A stretch of DNA of 64,000 nt from Actinomycetota bacterium (GTDB taxonomy: Bacteria > Actinomycetota > Acidimicrobiia > Acidimicrobiales > Palsa-688). The notes under the pieces are model-generated. The model saw only the letters and a list, made by a program, of their open reading frames with translations. It was not told where the DNA came from and ran no database searches. The stretch spans positions 106,739 through 170,738 of the forward strand of contig JAJPKN010000038.1 of assembly GCA_021323695.1 (NCBI GenBank), given 5' to 3'. Shown here in pieces: positions 9,282-16,127 of this stretch (position 1 is its first letter; each line of letters starts with the position of its first letter). The position numbers were made by a program, and so were the translations under genes.

Positions 9282-9818
9282 TCACAGGGGCAGCTCACCT
9301 GCCTGGGCCAGCACCTCCTCGGTGGTGCACAGCACCTGGCCCGGCGCCCGCACGGCCAGAGCTATGGCGTCGGAGGGCCGACAGGCGAGCGAGACCCGCT
9401 CGCCTTGGTGGGAGAGCTCCAGGTAGGCGAAGAAGTGCCTCTGTTCTTCGACCTCGGAGATGACAGCCCGTTCCAACTGGGCACCTAGCACCTCCAAGGT
9501 GGAGATGAACAGGTCCCAGGTCGACGGCCGTGCCGGTTGGGTGCCCCACCAGCCGGCCTGGATGGCCCGCGCCTCGGGCTGGCCGATATAGATGCGTAGC
9601 GTGCGGAACGGCGGTGCCATCTCGGCCAGGACCACCAACCCGGCTTCCTGACCGGTGCGCAAGGGCACCGCCGGGCGTACCTCGCTCACCGTGAGCTCCA
9701 CGAACTGCTCGGCCACCCAGACGACATTACGAGCTTCGGGGGTGCTGCCCACCACCCGTGGCCACCGCTGCCCAGCCCGCAGTGCGCTACGGGCCACCCA
9801 CGCCGGGTGCTCACCCAC
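9282..9818 (-). CDS. Bifunctional nuclease (BFN/DUF151) family protein
   Basis: This small protein has the DUF151 fold: the IYIGQPEARAI segment and the diagnostic SLACRPSDAIALAVR near the end. Family members have been reported as nucleases and are widespread in actinobacteria, but the physiological role is unclear. The GTG at 9818 gives 178 residues and has a weak GGGGTGAG SD overlapping the comF stop. Alignment with the family suggests the conserved part begins near an internal GTG at 9716 (145 residues), so the first 34 residues may not be translated. It lies directly downstream of comF and is probably co-transcribed with it. Confidence 0.85.
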   Translation of the reverse strand: MGEHPAWVARSALRAGQRWPRVVGSTPEARNVVWVAEQFVELTVSEVRPAVPLRTGQEAGLVVLAEMAPPFRTLRIYIGQPEARAIQAGWWGTQPARPSTWDLFISTLEVLGAQLERAVISEVEEQRHFFAYLELSHQGERVSLACRPSDAIALAVRAPGQVLCTTEEVLAQAGELPL

Positions 9819-9829
9819 GCCGGGTGCTC
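9796..9829. repeat. 17-bp tandem duplication at the comF/BFN junction
   Basis: Two exact head-to-tail copies of ACCCACGCCGGGTGCTC occur. The second copy carries the comF stop codon and the GTG start assigned to the BFN gene, so the duplication has shaped the junction and makes the true BFN start uncertain. Confidence 0.95.
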
Positions 9830-10478
9830 ACCCCCGCCAGGGGGCGCGGGCCAGGACAAGGGCACAGACCTCCAGTGCCCCTGCGCCTCGCAGCACCCGG
9901 GAAACCGCCAGCAGGGTCCCCCCTGAGCTACAGACGTCGTCGACCAGCAACACCTTCGACCCTTCCACCGCCCGGGGGTCGGGCACGGCCAGGGCGGGCC
10001 GAGCCAGGATGCCTCGCCGCACCGGCCCCGGCTTGCCGGCCAGAGGTGGGGTCTCCGCCTGCTTGGCAACCAGGCTCTCGACCGGCCACAGCCCGCCCGC
10101 TTGCAGCCGGAGCTGGGCACAGAAGGTCTCCACCGGGGCCCAGTCCCGGCGGGCACCCGGGCCGGTGTAGGACGGGACCGGGCAGAGCACGGTCACCTCC
10201 TCGAACCAGCAAGGGTGGCCCTCCAGGAAGCCGAGCAGCAGGCGGGCGAACACCCCGGCCCAGCGCCGGTCGCCACCGTACTTGTAGGCCACTATGGCCC
10301 GGCGCAGGGCGCCCTGGTACGCACCCAGCGCGAACACTGCCTGCAGAGGCCGGCCCGGTTGCCGGCACCAGGGGTTGGGGCACCGCCGGGTACCGCCCTT
10401 GACGAGCTGGCCACAACAGGCGCACACCCTTCGGGAGGCCCCCAGCCGGGGCCCAGGCAGTAAGGACGCAGCTGGCAC
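9828..10478 (-). CDS. comF: ComF family phosphoribosyltransferase-like protein
   Basis: This is a 216-residue protein. Its N-terminal zinc-finger-like set, CACCGQ and CPNPWC, is at about residues 19-40. The C-terminal type I phosphoribosyltransferase domain has the PRPP loop VLLVDDVCSSGGTL at about residues 180-193. ComF acts in DNA uptake or recombination steps of natural transformation in several bacteria; in actinobacteria the role is unproven. The GTG start at 10478 is the first in frame. The gene is followed at 9 bp by the BFN gene. Confidence 0.9.
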   Translation of the reverse strand: MPAASLLPGPRLGASRRVCACCGQLVKGGTRRCPNPWCRQPGRPLQAVFALGAYQGALRRAIVAYKYGGDRRWAGVFARLLLGFLEGHPCWFEEVTVLCPVPSYTGPGARRDWAPVETFCAQLRLQAGGLWPVESLVAKQAETPPLAGKPGPVRRGILARPALAVPDPRAVEGSKVLLVDDVCSSGGTLLAVSRVLRGAGALEVCALVLARAPWRG

Positions 10479-10521
10479 GAAGGAACTTTGCCAGGGGCCT
10501 GTGACTCCTATCCTGCGGCGC

Positions 10522-10560
10522 CGGCCGCGTCTGCCGGCCGCGTCTGGCGGTCGCGTCTGG
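10522..10560. repeat. 13-bp tandem repeat, three copies
   Basis: CGGCCGCGTCTGC, CGGCCGCGTCTGG and CGGTCGCGTCTGG follow each other without gaps between comF and the ribokinase gene. Positions within each unit are almost identical. Confidence 0.9.
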
Positions 10561-10601
10561 CGTGCGCTGCCTGCTATGCGGTGCGAGCCGCTCGGTGGCG
10601 G

Positions 10602-11510
10602 CTACGTGGTGGCCAGCAAGCGGTCAACAGCGGCAGCACCTGGCAAGCTGGGCAGCGCCCCCACCACCGTGGTGGCCAGTGCCCCCGCCGCGTTGGCTCT
10701 CTGCCCGGCGGAGACGAGGTCCCCGCCCGAGCAGAGCCAGGCAGCCAGGGCGCCGCAGAACGCGTCGCCGGCTGCGGTGGTGTCGACCGCGTCCACCTTG
10801 TAGGCGGCCAGCCGCAGGGGGGCCTGCCCTGGCCGGGCCAGGAGCACCCCCTCGCCACCCAAGGTGACGAGCACCGAGCCGCAGCCCTGAGCCAGCAGGC
10901 GGGAAGCCGCCTCCTCTGGGCCGGCGCACCCGGACAGGGCAGCCGCCTCCGTCTGGTTGGGGACGAGCACGTCCACCAGTTCGAGCAGCTGGGTAGGCAG
11001 AGGGCCGGTGGCCGGCGCTGGGTTCAGGACCGTGGTAGCCCGCCGGGCCCGGGCGCTCACCAGGGAGGCCTCTACTGCGCTGAAGGGCACCTCCATTTGG
11101 GCAAGCAGGACGTCGGCGGGGCCGAGGGACGAACTGGCTACCTCCACGTCCCGGCCGCTCAGGTGGCTGTTGGCCCCGGGAGCCACCACCACGGTGTTCG
11201 GCCCGCCCCGGGCCACGGTGATGAGGGCCACACCGCTCGGGGCACCGACGACGGTCCTCAGGGCGGTCACGTCCACGCCTTCGCCCGCCAGCACCTGGCG
11301 CAGCCTGTGGCCGGCCTCGTCGTCGCCCACGCAGCCCGCCATCCGGGCCCTGGCGCCCATACGGGCAGCGGTGACGACCTGGTTCAGCCCCTTGCCACCC
11401 GGCACGGCCAGGTAGTCGCGCCCAAGGACCGTCTCGCCGGGCAGGGGCAGGTGCTCCACCGTGACGACGTGGTCCAGGTTCAAGCTGCCCACGACCAGCA
11501 CCTCGCCCAT
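10602..11510 (-). CDS. rbsK: PfkB-family carbohydrate kinase, probable ribokinase
   Basis: This 302-residue sugar kinase has the N-terminal PfkB signature GGKGLNQVVTAARMGA near residue 38. The C-terminal signature DTTAAGDAFCGAL is at about 250, with the catalytic aspartate in AAGD. The ordering 'GSLNLDHVV' at the N-terminus and NPAPA in the middle resemble ribokinases, which phosphorylate D-ribose at O5. No ribose transporter or rbsD neighbour is visible, so another pentose or nucleoside is possible. The ATG at 11510 is chosen; the open frame upstream consists of tandem-repeat DNA. Confidence 0.88.
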   Translation of the reverse strand: MGEVLVVGSLNLDHVVTVEHLPLPGETVLGRDYLAVPGGKGLNQVVTAARMGARARMAGCVGDDEAGHRLRQVLAGEGVDVTALRTVVGAPSGVALITVARGGPNTVVVAPGANSHLSGRDVEVASSSLGPADVLLAQMEVPFSAVEASLVSARARRATTVLNPAPATGPLPTQLLELVDVLVPNQTEAAALSGCAGPEEAASRLLAQGCGSVLVTLGGEGVLLARPGQAPLRLAAYKVDAVDTTAAGDAFCGALAAWLCSGGDLVSAGQRANAAGALATTVVGALPSLPGAAAVDRLLATT

Positions 11511-11602
11511 GGGAGCAGGTCTAGCATGAACAGCTGGGTGTCGAAGTTGTGGTGTAGGGCCCCCGAGGGCACGCCAGAGGTAAGCCGCCCACCGAGACCT
11601 CC

Positions 11603-11650
11603 CATGGCCGGGACCTCGCATGACCGGGACCTCGCATGACCGGGACCTCG
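11603..11650. repeat. 16-bp tandem repeat, three copies
   Basis: The unit CATGACCGGGACCTCG is repeated three times head to tail, with one substitution (G for A) in the first copy. It lies in the 225-bp space between the ribokinase start and the nucleotidyltransferase gene. A looser series of 'CGCTCAG' words follows at 11690-11745. Confidence 0.92.
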
Positions 11651-11735
11651 CACGGCCACAGCTCCCTGGCCAGGCCTCGGGCTCAGGCAGTTCCCGCGCT
11701 CAGCTGGGCCCTCGTGCTCAAGCAGGACTTCGCGC

Positions 11736-12275
11736 TCAGCCAGGCCCGTCGCCGGCCGGTTGGCCGTACATAGCCTCGAGCAGCTCCCGGGTCGCCTCCG
11801 GCACCGGCTCGTCCGGCAGGTAGCGCCGGAGCAGGCCGAGGCCGTCCTCCACCCGGCTGAACCCGCAGAGCCGGTAAAGGGCCCGGATGTCGTCAACGTC
11901 TTGCTCAGCCCGGGCGGCCAGGAGCTTCATCGCCAGCACGTAGGGAGCCGACCCGACCGACACGTGCAGGCTGTCCGATTCGTAGACGACCGTAGCGTCG
12001 GGGTCCCCTCCGAGCAGGTAGCCACGGACGGCGTCGTTGAGCCAGTCCCCCGGCAGCCCCATGCGCCGGGCAACGGCCCGGGCCGCCTCGTAAACCGTGG
12101 CCGGCCGGTCGAAGACCGCGTCGATGTCGGCGGTACGCCTCCCGGCCTGGTAGGCGAGCGCCATCGCTGCCCCACCTACGACGAACACGTCGGCCCTGGT
12201 GCCGCGCCGGGCCAGCTCGGAAGAAAGCTTCTCGAAGGCAGACAGGATGGTGGGCCGGTCCAGCAGCTCAGACAC
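11736..12275 (-). CDS. Nucleotidyltransferase-fold protein (DUF6036-like), possible toxin
   Basis: This 179-residue protein has the minimal nucleotidyltransferase core FVVGGAAMALAYQAGR followed by RTADIDAVF, which supplies the GG and the D-x-D pair. A helical tail contains the VLAMKLLAAR and DVDDI motifs. This arrangement is found in DUF6036/AbiEii-like proteins, the toxin family of type IV toxin-antitoxin systems. The start ATG overlaps the upstream partner by 8 nt, implying translational coupling. A toxin role is inference; a tRNA- or protein-modifying nucleotidyltransferase is equally open. Confidence 0.75.
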   Translation of the reverse strand: MSELLDRPTILSAFEKLSSELARRGTRADVFVVGGAAMALAYQAGRRTADIDAVFDRPATVYEAARAVARRMGLPGDWLNDAVRGYLLGGDPDATVVYESDSLHVSVGSAPYVLAMKLLAARAEQDVDDIRALYRLCGFSRVEDGLGLLRRYLPDEPVPEATRELLEAMYGQPAGDGPG

Positions 12276-12708
12276 GGTCGAAGGCCTCCGCGGTCACGAA
12301 GACGCCATGGCGTTTGAAAGATATAGGGCTGTCACGCAACGCCCTCGCCCGGAGCGCGGGCAAGCCGGCAGGGAACCACCAGGGCTCGGCGAAACGCTCC
12401 GGGGCGGCCGTCCAGCCGGGAGCGCCCATCCCCCTCTCGGCGCACAGGTGCTCCACCAGCCCGGCGATGGCCGCGTCGTAGCGACGGTCCCCTACCAGCT
12501 CCGGAGCCTCGGCCACCAGCTGGCGGCGGGCACCGGCAGGCAAGGAGCGGAAGTCGTCGGCGAACTGCACCAAGGACCGCCAAGCCTCCCCTGGCTCGCC
12601 TGCTTGCAGGCAGGCCCTGACCTGCAGGGCCACACCCCGGGCACCAAGCGGCCGGGTAGCCACCCGGCGCGACCGGCGACGAGGACGTCGGCCCACACCA
12701 CCGGTCAT
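12268..12708 (-). CDS. Conserved partner of DUF6036 nucleotidyltransferase, possible antitoxin
   Basis: This 146-residue protein begins with an Arg-rich tail. A helical repeat-like region follows (ACLQAGEPGEAWRSLVQFADDF), and it ends in PWWFPAGLPALRARALRDSPISFKRHG. In my recollection this last segment recurs in proteins encoded immediately upstream of DUF6036 genes. No catalytic motif is seen. The 8-nt overlap with the following gene points to a two-gene unit. The order, upstream small protein then nucleotidyltransferase, matches antitoxin-toxin organisation, but the function is not shown by sequence. Confidence 0.65.
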   Translation of the reverse strand: MTGGVGRRPRRRSRRVATRPLGARGVALQVRACLQAGEPGEAWRSLVQFADDFRSLPAGARRQLVAEAPELVGDRRYDAAIAGLVEHLCAERGMGAPGWTAAPERFAEPWWFPAGLPALRARALRDSPISFKRHGVFVTAEAFDRV

Positions 12709-12752
12709 GCTGGGAGGGGTGGCGGGCGCGCCACCGGCCGGCTCAGCCAGGG

Positions 12753-12790
12753 CGTCAGGCTCCCACCAGGCCGTCAGACTCCCACCAGGC
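12753..12790. repeat. 19-bp tandem duplication over the acyl carrier protein stop codon
   Basis: CGTCAGGCTCCCACCAGGC is followed directly by a copy with one change (G to A). The second copy contains the 3' end of the acyl carrier protein gene, so the duplication probably arose from coding DNA. Confidence 0.9.
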
Positions 12791-13034
12791 CAGCCACGAT
12801 GTCGAAGGCTTGGCCTACCGTGCTCATCTGAGACGGGTCGACGTCGGGGAGCCGGATGGAGAACGCGTCGTTGAGCGCGAGCGTGATCTCCACCACCGCC
12901 AGGCTGTCGGCGTCAAGATCTTCCTGCCAGCGGGCCTCCGGCGTGACCTGGGAGGGGTCGATGTCGAGGACTTCAGCGACGCAGCTCCTGAAGGTCTCGT
13001 ACGCCTTGTCCCGGTCCATTTGCGTGCGCTCCAT
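12774..13034 (-). CDS. Acyl carrier protein
   Basis: This small acidic protein of about 86 residues has the phosphopantetheine attachment motif LDADSLAVVEI at the centre; the serine in DSL is the attachment site. It carries the growing acyl chain, most likely for the type II fatty-acid enzymes encoded divergently (fabI-fabG-fabZ). The ATG at 13034 is preferred over the GTG at 13040, because a TAGCCT -10 box (13048-13043, leftward) sits 8 nt before the ATG but only 2 nt before the GTG, fitting a leaderless mRNA. Confidence 0.92.
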   Translation of the reverse strand: MERTQMDRDKAYETFRSCVAEVLDIDPSQVTPEARWQEDLDADSLAVVEITLALNDAFSIRLPDVDPSQMSTVGQAFDIVAGLVGV

Positions 13035-13189
13035 CGCCACAGAGGCTACATGCTACGCGCCAGCCACGAAGCCTGCCGCCTTCCCCCTAGAAGCCCCAGC
13101 TCGCTGACCAGGCCCGGACCACCCCGTGACCAGGCTCTGAGCACACCCCGGGCCAGGGGCCGGGCGTGGCCCTGGGGCCCCATAGCGTC

Positions 13190-13195
13190 TAAGGT
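13190..13195 (+). promoter_or_regulatory. -10 box of the fabI-fabG-fabZ operon
   Basis: TAAGGT lies 8 nt before the fabI ATG, the spacing expected for leaderless transcription. It faces the acyl carrier protein promoter about 145 bp away. Confidence 0.45.
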
Positions 13196-13203
13196 GTCCC
13201 CTC

Positions 13204-13980
13204 ATGCCGGCACTGCTCGAAGGCAAGCGCATCCTGGTCACCGGGGTCCTCACCGACGACTCCCTGGCCTTCGGGGCTGCCGCCCTGGCCCAGCGGGAGG
13301 GGGCCGAGCTGGTGCTCACCGGGGCCGGGCGGGGGCTGTCGCTGACCCGCCGGGTGGCCAAGCACCTCCCCACCCCACCGGACGTGCTGGAGCTCGACGT
13401 GACCGTCCCTCAGCACGTCAGCGAGGTCGCAGCGGACTTGCAGAGGCGCTGGGGAGGCCTCGACGGCCTCCTCCATGCCATCGCCTTTGCCCCCCAGTCC
13501 TGCCTGGGAGGTGGGTTCCTCGACGCGCCGTGGGAGGACGTCCGCCTGGCCATGGAAATCTCCGCCTACTCGCTCAAGCTGCTGGCGGCCGGGCTGCTGC
13601 CGTTGTTCAAGGCGGCTGGCGGAGGGTCGGTGGTGGCCCTGGACTTCGACAGCCGGGTGGCCTGGCCGGGCTACGACTGGATGGGGGTGGCTAAGGCCGC
13701 GTTGGAGTCCACTGCCCGCTACCTGGCCCGGGACCTGGGCACCTACCGGGTCCGGGTCAACCTCGTAGCCGCTGGGCCCCTGCGCACAGTGGCAGCCAAA
13801 GCCATACCCGGCATCGACCAGATGGAGGCCTTCTGGCAACGAAGGGCACCGCTGGGGTGGGGCCCGGACGGCTCCAGTGCCGTGGCCAAGGCCTGCGTGG
13901 CGATGCTGTCCGACTGGTTCCCGGCCACGACGGGCGAGATGGTCCATGTCGACGGCGGTTACCACGCGATGGGAGCGTGA
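13204..13980 (+). CDS. fabI: Enoyl-[acyl-carrier-protein] reductase (FabI/InhA type)
   Basis: This is a 258-residue atypical short-chain dehydrogenase. Its N-terminus LEGKRILVTGVLTDDSLAFG is the characteristic cofactor-binding region of FabI/InhA, which differs from the classical SDR GxxxGxG. The active-site pair appears as YDWMGVAKAA (Tyr-x6-Lys), and the C-terminus has GEMVHVDGGYHAMG. It reduces the trans-2 double bond of acyl-ACP in the last step of each elongation cycle. It starts the fabI-fabG-fabZ operon. Confidence 0.93.
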   Translation: MPALLEGKRILVTGVLTDDSLAFGAAALAQREGAELVLTGAGRGLSLTRRVAKHLPTPPDVLELDVTVPQHVSEVAADLQRRWGGLDGLLHAIAFAPQSCLGGGFLDAPWEDVRLAMEISAYSLKLLAAGLLPLFKAAGGGSVVALDFDSRVAWPGYDWMGVAKAALESTARYLARDLGTYRVRVNLVAAGPLRTVAAKAIPGIDQMEAFWQRRAPLGWGPDGSSAVAKACVAMLSDWFPATTGEMVHVDGGYHAMGA

Positions 13981-13981
13981 G

Positions 13982-14701
13982 GTGCCCGACGGGGACGGCA
14001 CCGGGCGTGTGGTGGTGGTCACGGGCGGCAACCGAGGCATAGGCCGGGCCATAGCCGAGCGGTTCAAAGCCGGGGGGGACCGAGTGGCCTCGCTCCACCG
14101 CCAGGGCCAAGTCGACGGCCTGCTGTGCCTCCATTGCGACGTGACCAAGCCCGAAGACGTGGACCGCGCCCTCAGCCGGGTGGAGGAGGAGCTCGGGACG
14201 GTGGAAGTCCTGGTCGCCAACGCCGGCATCACCGACGACAAGCTCGTGCTGCAGATGGACGAGGCCTCCTTCGCCCGGGTCCTGGACGTCAACTTGTCCG
14301 GGGCCTTCCGGGTCATCAAACGGGCGTTGCCCAAGATGCTGAGGGCGAGGAAAGGACGGATCATCGTCAACTCGTCGGTCGCGGCCCTCTCCGGCTCCCC
14401 CGGGCAGGTCAACTACGCCGCGTCCAAGGCCGGCCTGATCGGCCTCACCCGCAGCCTGGCCAGGGAGGTGGGCAGCCGCAACATCACCGTCAACGCCATC
14501 GCGCCCGGTTTTGTGGACACCTCCATGACGGCCGTGCTGAGCGAGGCGAGGAAGGCCGAGGTGCTGGCGAACATCCCGCTCAAGCGCTTCGCCCGGCCCG
14601 AGGAGGTGGCCGGGGTGGCCCATTGGCTCGCCTCGGAGGAAGCTTCCTACGTGACTGGCGCGGTCATCCCGGTCGACGGCGGCTTGGGGATGGGGCATTG
14701 A
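13982..14701 (+). CDS. fabG: 3-oxoacyl-[acyl-carrier-protein] reductase
   Basis: This is a 239-residue classical SDR. The cofactor loop is TGGNRGIG, followed by NAGI and then the catalytic NSSVAALSG, YAASK (Tyr-x3-Lys) and PGFVDTSM. It reduces 3-oxoacyl-ACP with NADPH. The GTG at 13982 lies 1 nt after the fabI stop. It overlaps the next gene through TTGA. Confidence 0.94.
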   Translation: MPDGDGTGRVVVVTGGNRGIGRAIAERFKAGGDRVASLHRQGQVDGLLCLHCDVTKPEDVDRALSRVEEELGTVEVLVANAGITDDKLVLQMDEASFARVLDVNLSGAFRVIKRALPKMLRARKGRIIVNSSVAALSGSPGQVNYAASKAGLIGLTRSLAREVGSRNITVNAIAPGFVDTSMTAVLSEARKAEVLANIPLKRFARPEEVAGVAHWLASEEASYVTGAVIPVDGGLGMGH

Positions 14702-15153
14702 GCCCCGGGGCGGGGGCAGGCAGCTCGGCCGCCCTGCCTAGGCCGGGTGACCTGCTCCCCCACCGCCACCCGTTCTTGTTCGTGGACGAGCTCACGGAGA
14801 TCGAACCAGGCCGCTCCGCTCGCGGGTACTGGGTACTGACAGGTGACGAAGCCTTTTTCCAGGGCCATTTCCCCGGGAGGCCCACGCTGCCCGGCGTGCT
14901 CATGGTGGAGGCGATGGCCCAGTTGGGAGGGGCGGCCCTGCTCGCCGACCCCCGCTTCCAGGGCACCCTGCCGCTTTTCGGTGGCATCGACAAGGCTCGC
15001 TTCCGACGCCAGGTGGTGCCTGGGGACACCTTGGAGATGGCCGTCGAACTGGACCAGCTCAGCTCCAGCGCCGGCCGGGGCCACGGGACGGCAACGGTAG
15101 GGGGCAAGGTGGCAGCCACAGCCGCCATGCTGTTCGTGATAGCCCGGCCGTGA
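14698..15153 (+). CDS. fabZ: 3-hydroxyacyl-[acyl-carrier-protein] dehydratase
   Basis: This 151-residue hot-dog-fold dehydratase contains LLPHRHPFLFVDE (catalytic His) and GHFPGRPTLPGVLMVEAMAQ (catalytic Glu). The likely start is the TTG at 14698, which shares TTGA with the fabG stop. No ATG or GTG is available before the first conserved motif, and the open frame upstream is only an antiphase reading of fabG. The three genes make a compact elongation cassette; no ketosynthase is seen in the window. Confidence 0.93.
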   Translation: MSPGAGAGSSAALPRPGDLLPHRHPFLFVDELTEIEPGRSARGYWVLTGDEAFFQGHFPGRPTLPGVLMVEAMAQLGGAALLADPRFQGTLPLFGGIDKARFRRQVVPGDTLEMAVELDQLSSSAGRGHGTATVGGKVAATAAMLFVIARP

Positions 15154-15179
15154 CGGCCCATCCCTGACGGCCAGGAGGC

Positions 15180-15212
15180 TTTCACCCCCCGGTCACCTGG
15201 CGTTCACCTGTG
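15180..15212 (+). promoter_or_regulatory. PHO box of three consecutive 11-bp repeats
   Basis: Three 11-mers follow each other exactly: TTTCACCCCCC (15180), GGTCACCTGGC (15191) and GTTCACCTGTG (15202). Each carries TCACC at the same phase. This is the direct-repeat architecture bound by PhoP in actinobacteria. It lies upstream of the atypical response regulator, with its last unit covering the GTG at 15210, which argues against that GTG as a start. Confidence 0.75.
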
Positions 15213-15323
15213 CGTGGCCGTCCGGTCAGCTGGGCCCCCGACACTTGGGCCATCAACACCGACCACCCCGCCTACCGACCATTTCGCCTGCGCCCGGCCC
15301 CGGCGGTCACCACCCGGCCCACG

Positions 15324-16004
15324 GTGGGGGCGACCGTGCTGGTCGTCGGCGAGGACGGCCTCAAGGGCGTGGCCCAGGACCTCGAAGAAGCCGGCTTCCA
15401 GGTCGTGGCCGCCAGGCAGGCAGCGTCGGCCCTGGCCGCGCTGGAGCGGGACGGGGCAGACGTAGCGGTCGTGGACGTGGGCTTCGAGGGCGACGGGCTG
15501 TCGTTCTGCAAGGCACTGTGGTCCGCCCACCCAGGGTTCCCGGTCCTGGTCGTAGGGCCGGGCGACGAGGACCAGGTGGCCAGGGCACTGGCCACCGGTG
15601 CCGACGACTACCTGGTCGTGCCCCTCCGGCCGGCCGAGCTGGTGGCCCGGGTGCGAGCCGTCCTGCGCCGGGCACCGGCCAGCGCTGCCCCACCCCGGTC
15701 CGGCACGCTCGTAGTCGGCGACGTCCGCCTGGACCCTGACCGCCACGAGGTGACGCTCCGGGGCTCCCCGGTCCACCTCCCCCTGCGCGAGTTCCAGCTC
15801 CTCCGCCTCCTCATGGAGAACGCCGGCATCGTCCTCACCCGGGCCACCCTGCTGTCCCGCCTGTGGGGCCCGTCCGCGCCGGACGACAACACCAGCGTGG
15901 AGGTCCATGTCCGGCGCCTGCGAGCCAAGCTGGAAGACGACCCCGCCCACCCCCGCCGGATCATAACGGTCAGGGGGGTCGGCTACCGTTACCAGGCCCG
16001 CTAG
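15324..16004 (+). CDS. OmpR/PhoB-family response regulator with degenerate receiver
   Basis: This 226-residue protein has an N-terminal receiver (about 1-120) and a C-terminal winged helix (about 130-226) with LREFQLLRLL, RLWG, VEVHVRRLRAKLE and VRGVGYRY. The receiver departs from the canonical site. The acidic pair position reads VVGED rather than VVDDE. The phospho-acceptor-like Asp is present in VAVVDVG. The switch Thr/Ser is replaced (VLVVGPG), and the invariant Lys of KP is missing (DYLVVPL). It may therefore act without phosphorylation. The GTG at 15324 gives the usual family length; the GTG at 15210 lies inside the PHO box. No kinase gene is adjacent. Confidence 0.88.
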   Translation: MGATVLVVGEDGLKGVAQDLEEAGFQVVAARQAASALAALERDGADVAVVDVGFEGDGLSFCKALWSAHPGFPVLVVGPGDEDQVARALATGADDYLVVPLRPAELVARVRAVLRRAPASAAPPRSGTLVVGDVRLDPDRHEVTLRGSPVHLPLREFQLLRLLMENAGIVLTRATLLSRLWGPSAPDDNTSVEVHVRRLRAKLEDDPAHPRRIITVRGVGYRYQAR

Positions 16005-16127
16005 CTAGCGTCACCCGGCCCGTTCGCCAACAGCCGGTGGCCGGGCGGCCGCCCTCGGGCGAGCGCGGCACTCCCGAGCGGCACTCCTGAGTGGACAGCC
16101 CCCGGGCGGGCGGGCACACTGGCGGCC

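Noticed and set aside
9796..11650. Clusters of short direct repeats considered as CRISPR
   Set aside because: Copies are contiguous with no spacers and no cas genes are present; they are tandem duplications.
13189..14412. 407-codon leftward ORF across fabI/fabG
   Set aside because: The opposite strand carries two unmistakable fatty-acid enzymes; the ORF is a codon-bias shadow.
15210..15323. GTG at 15210 as start of the response regulator
   Set aside because: It lies inside the third 11-bp PHO repeat and would add 38 unconserved residues before the receiver.
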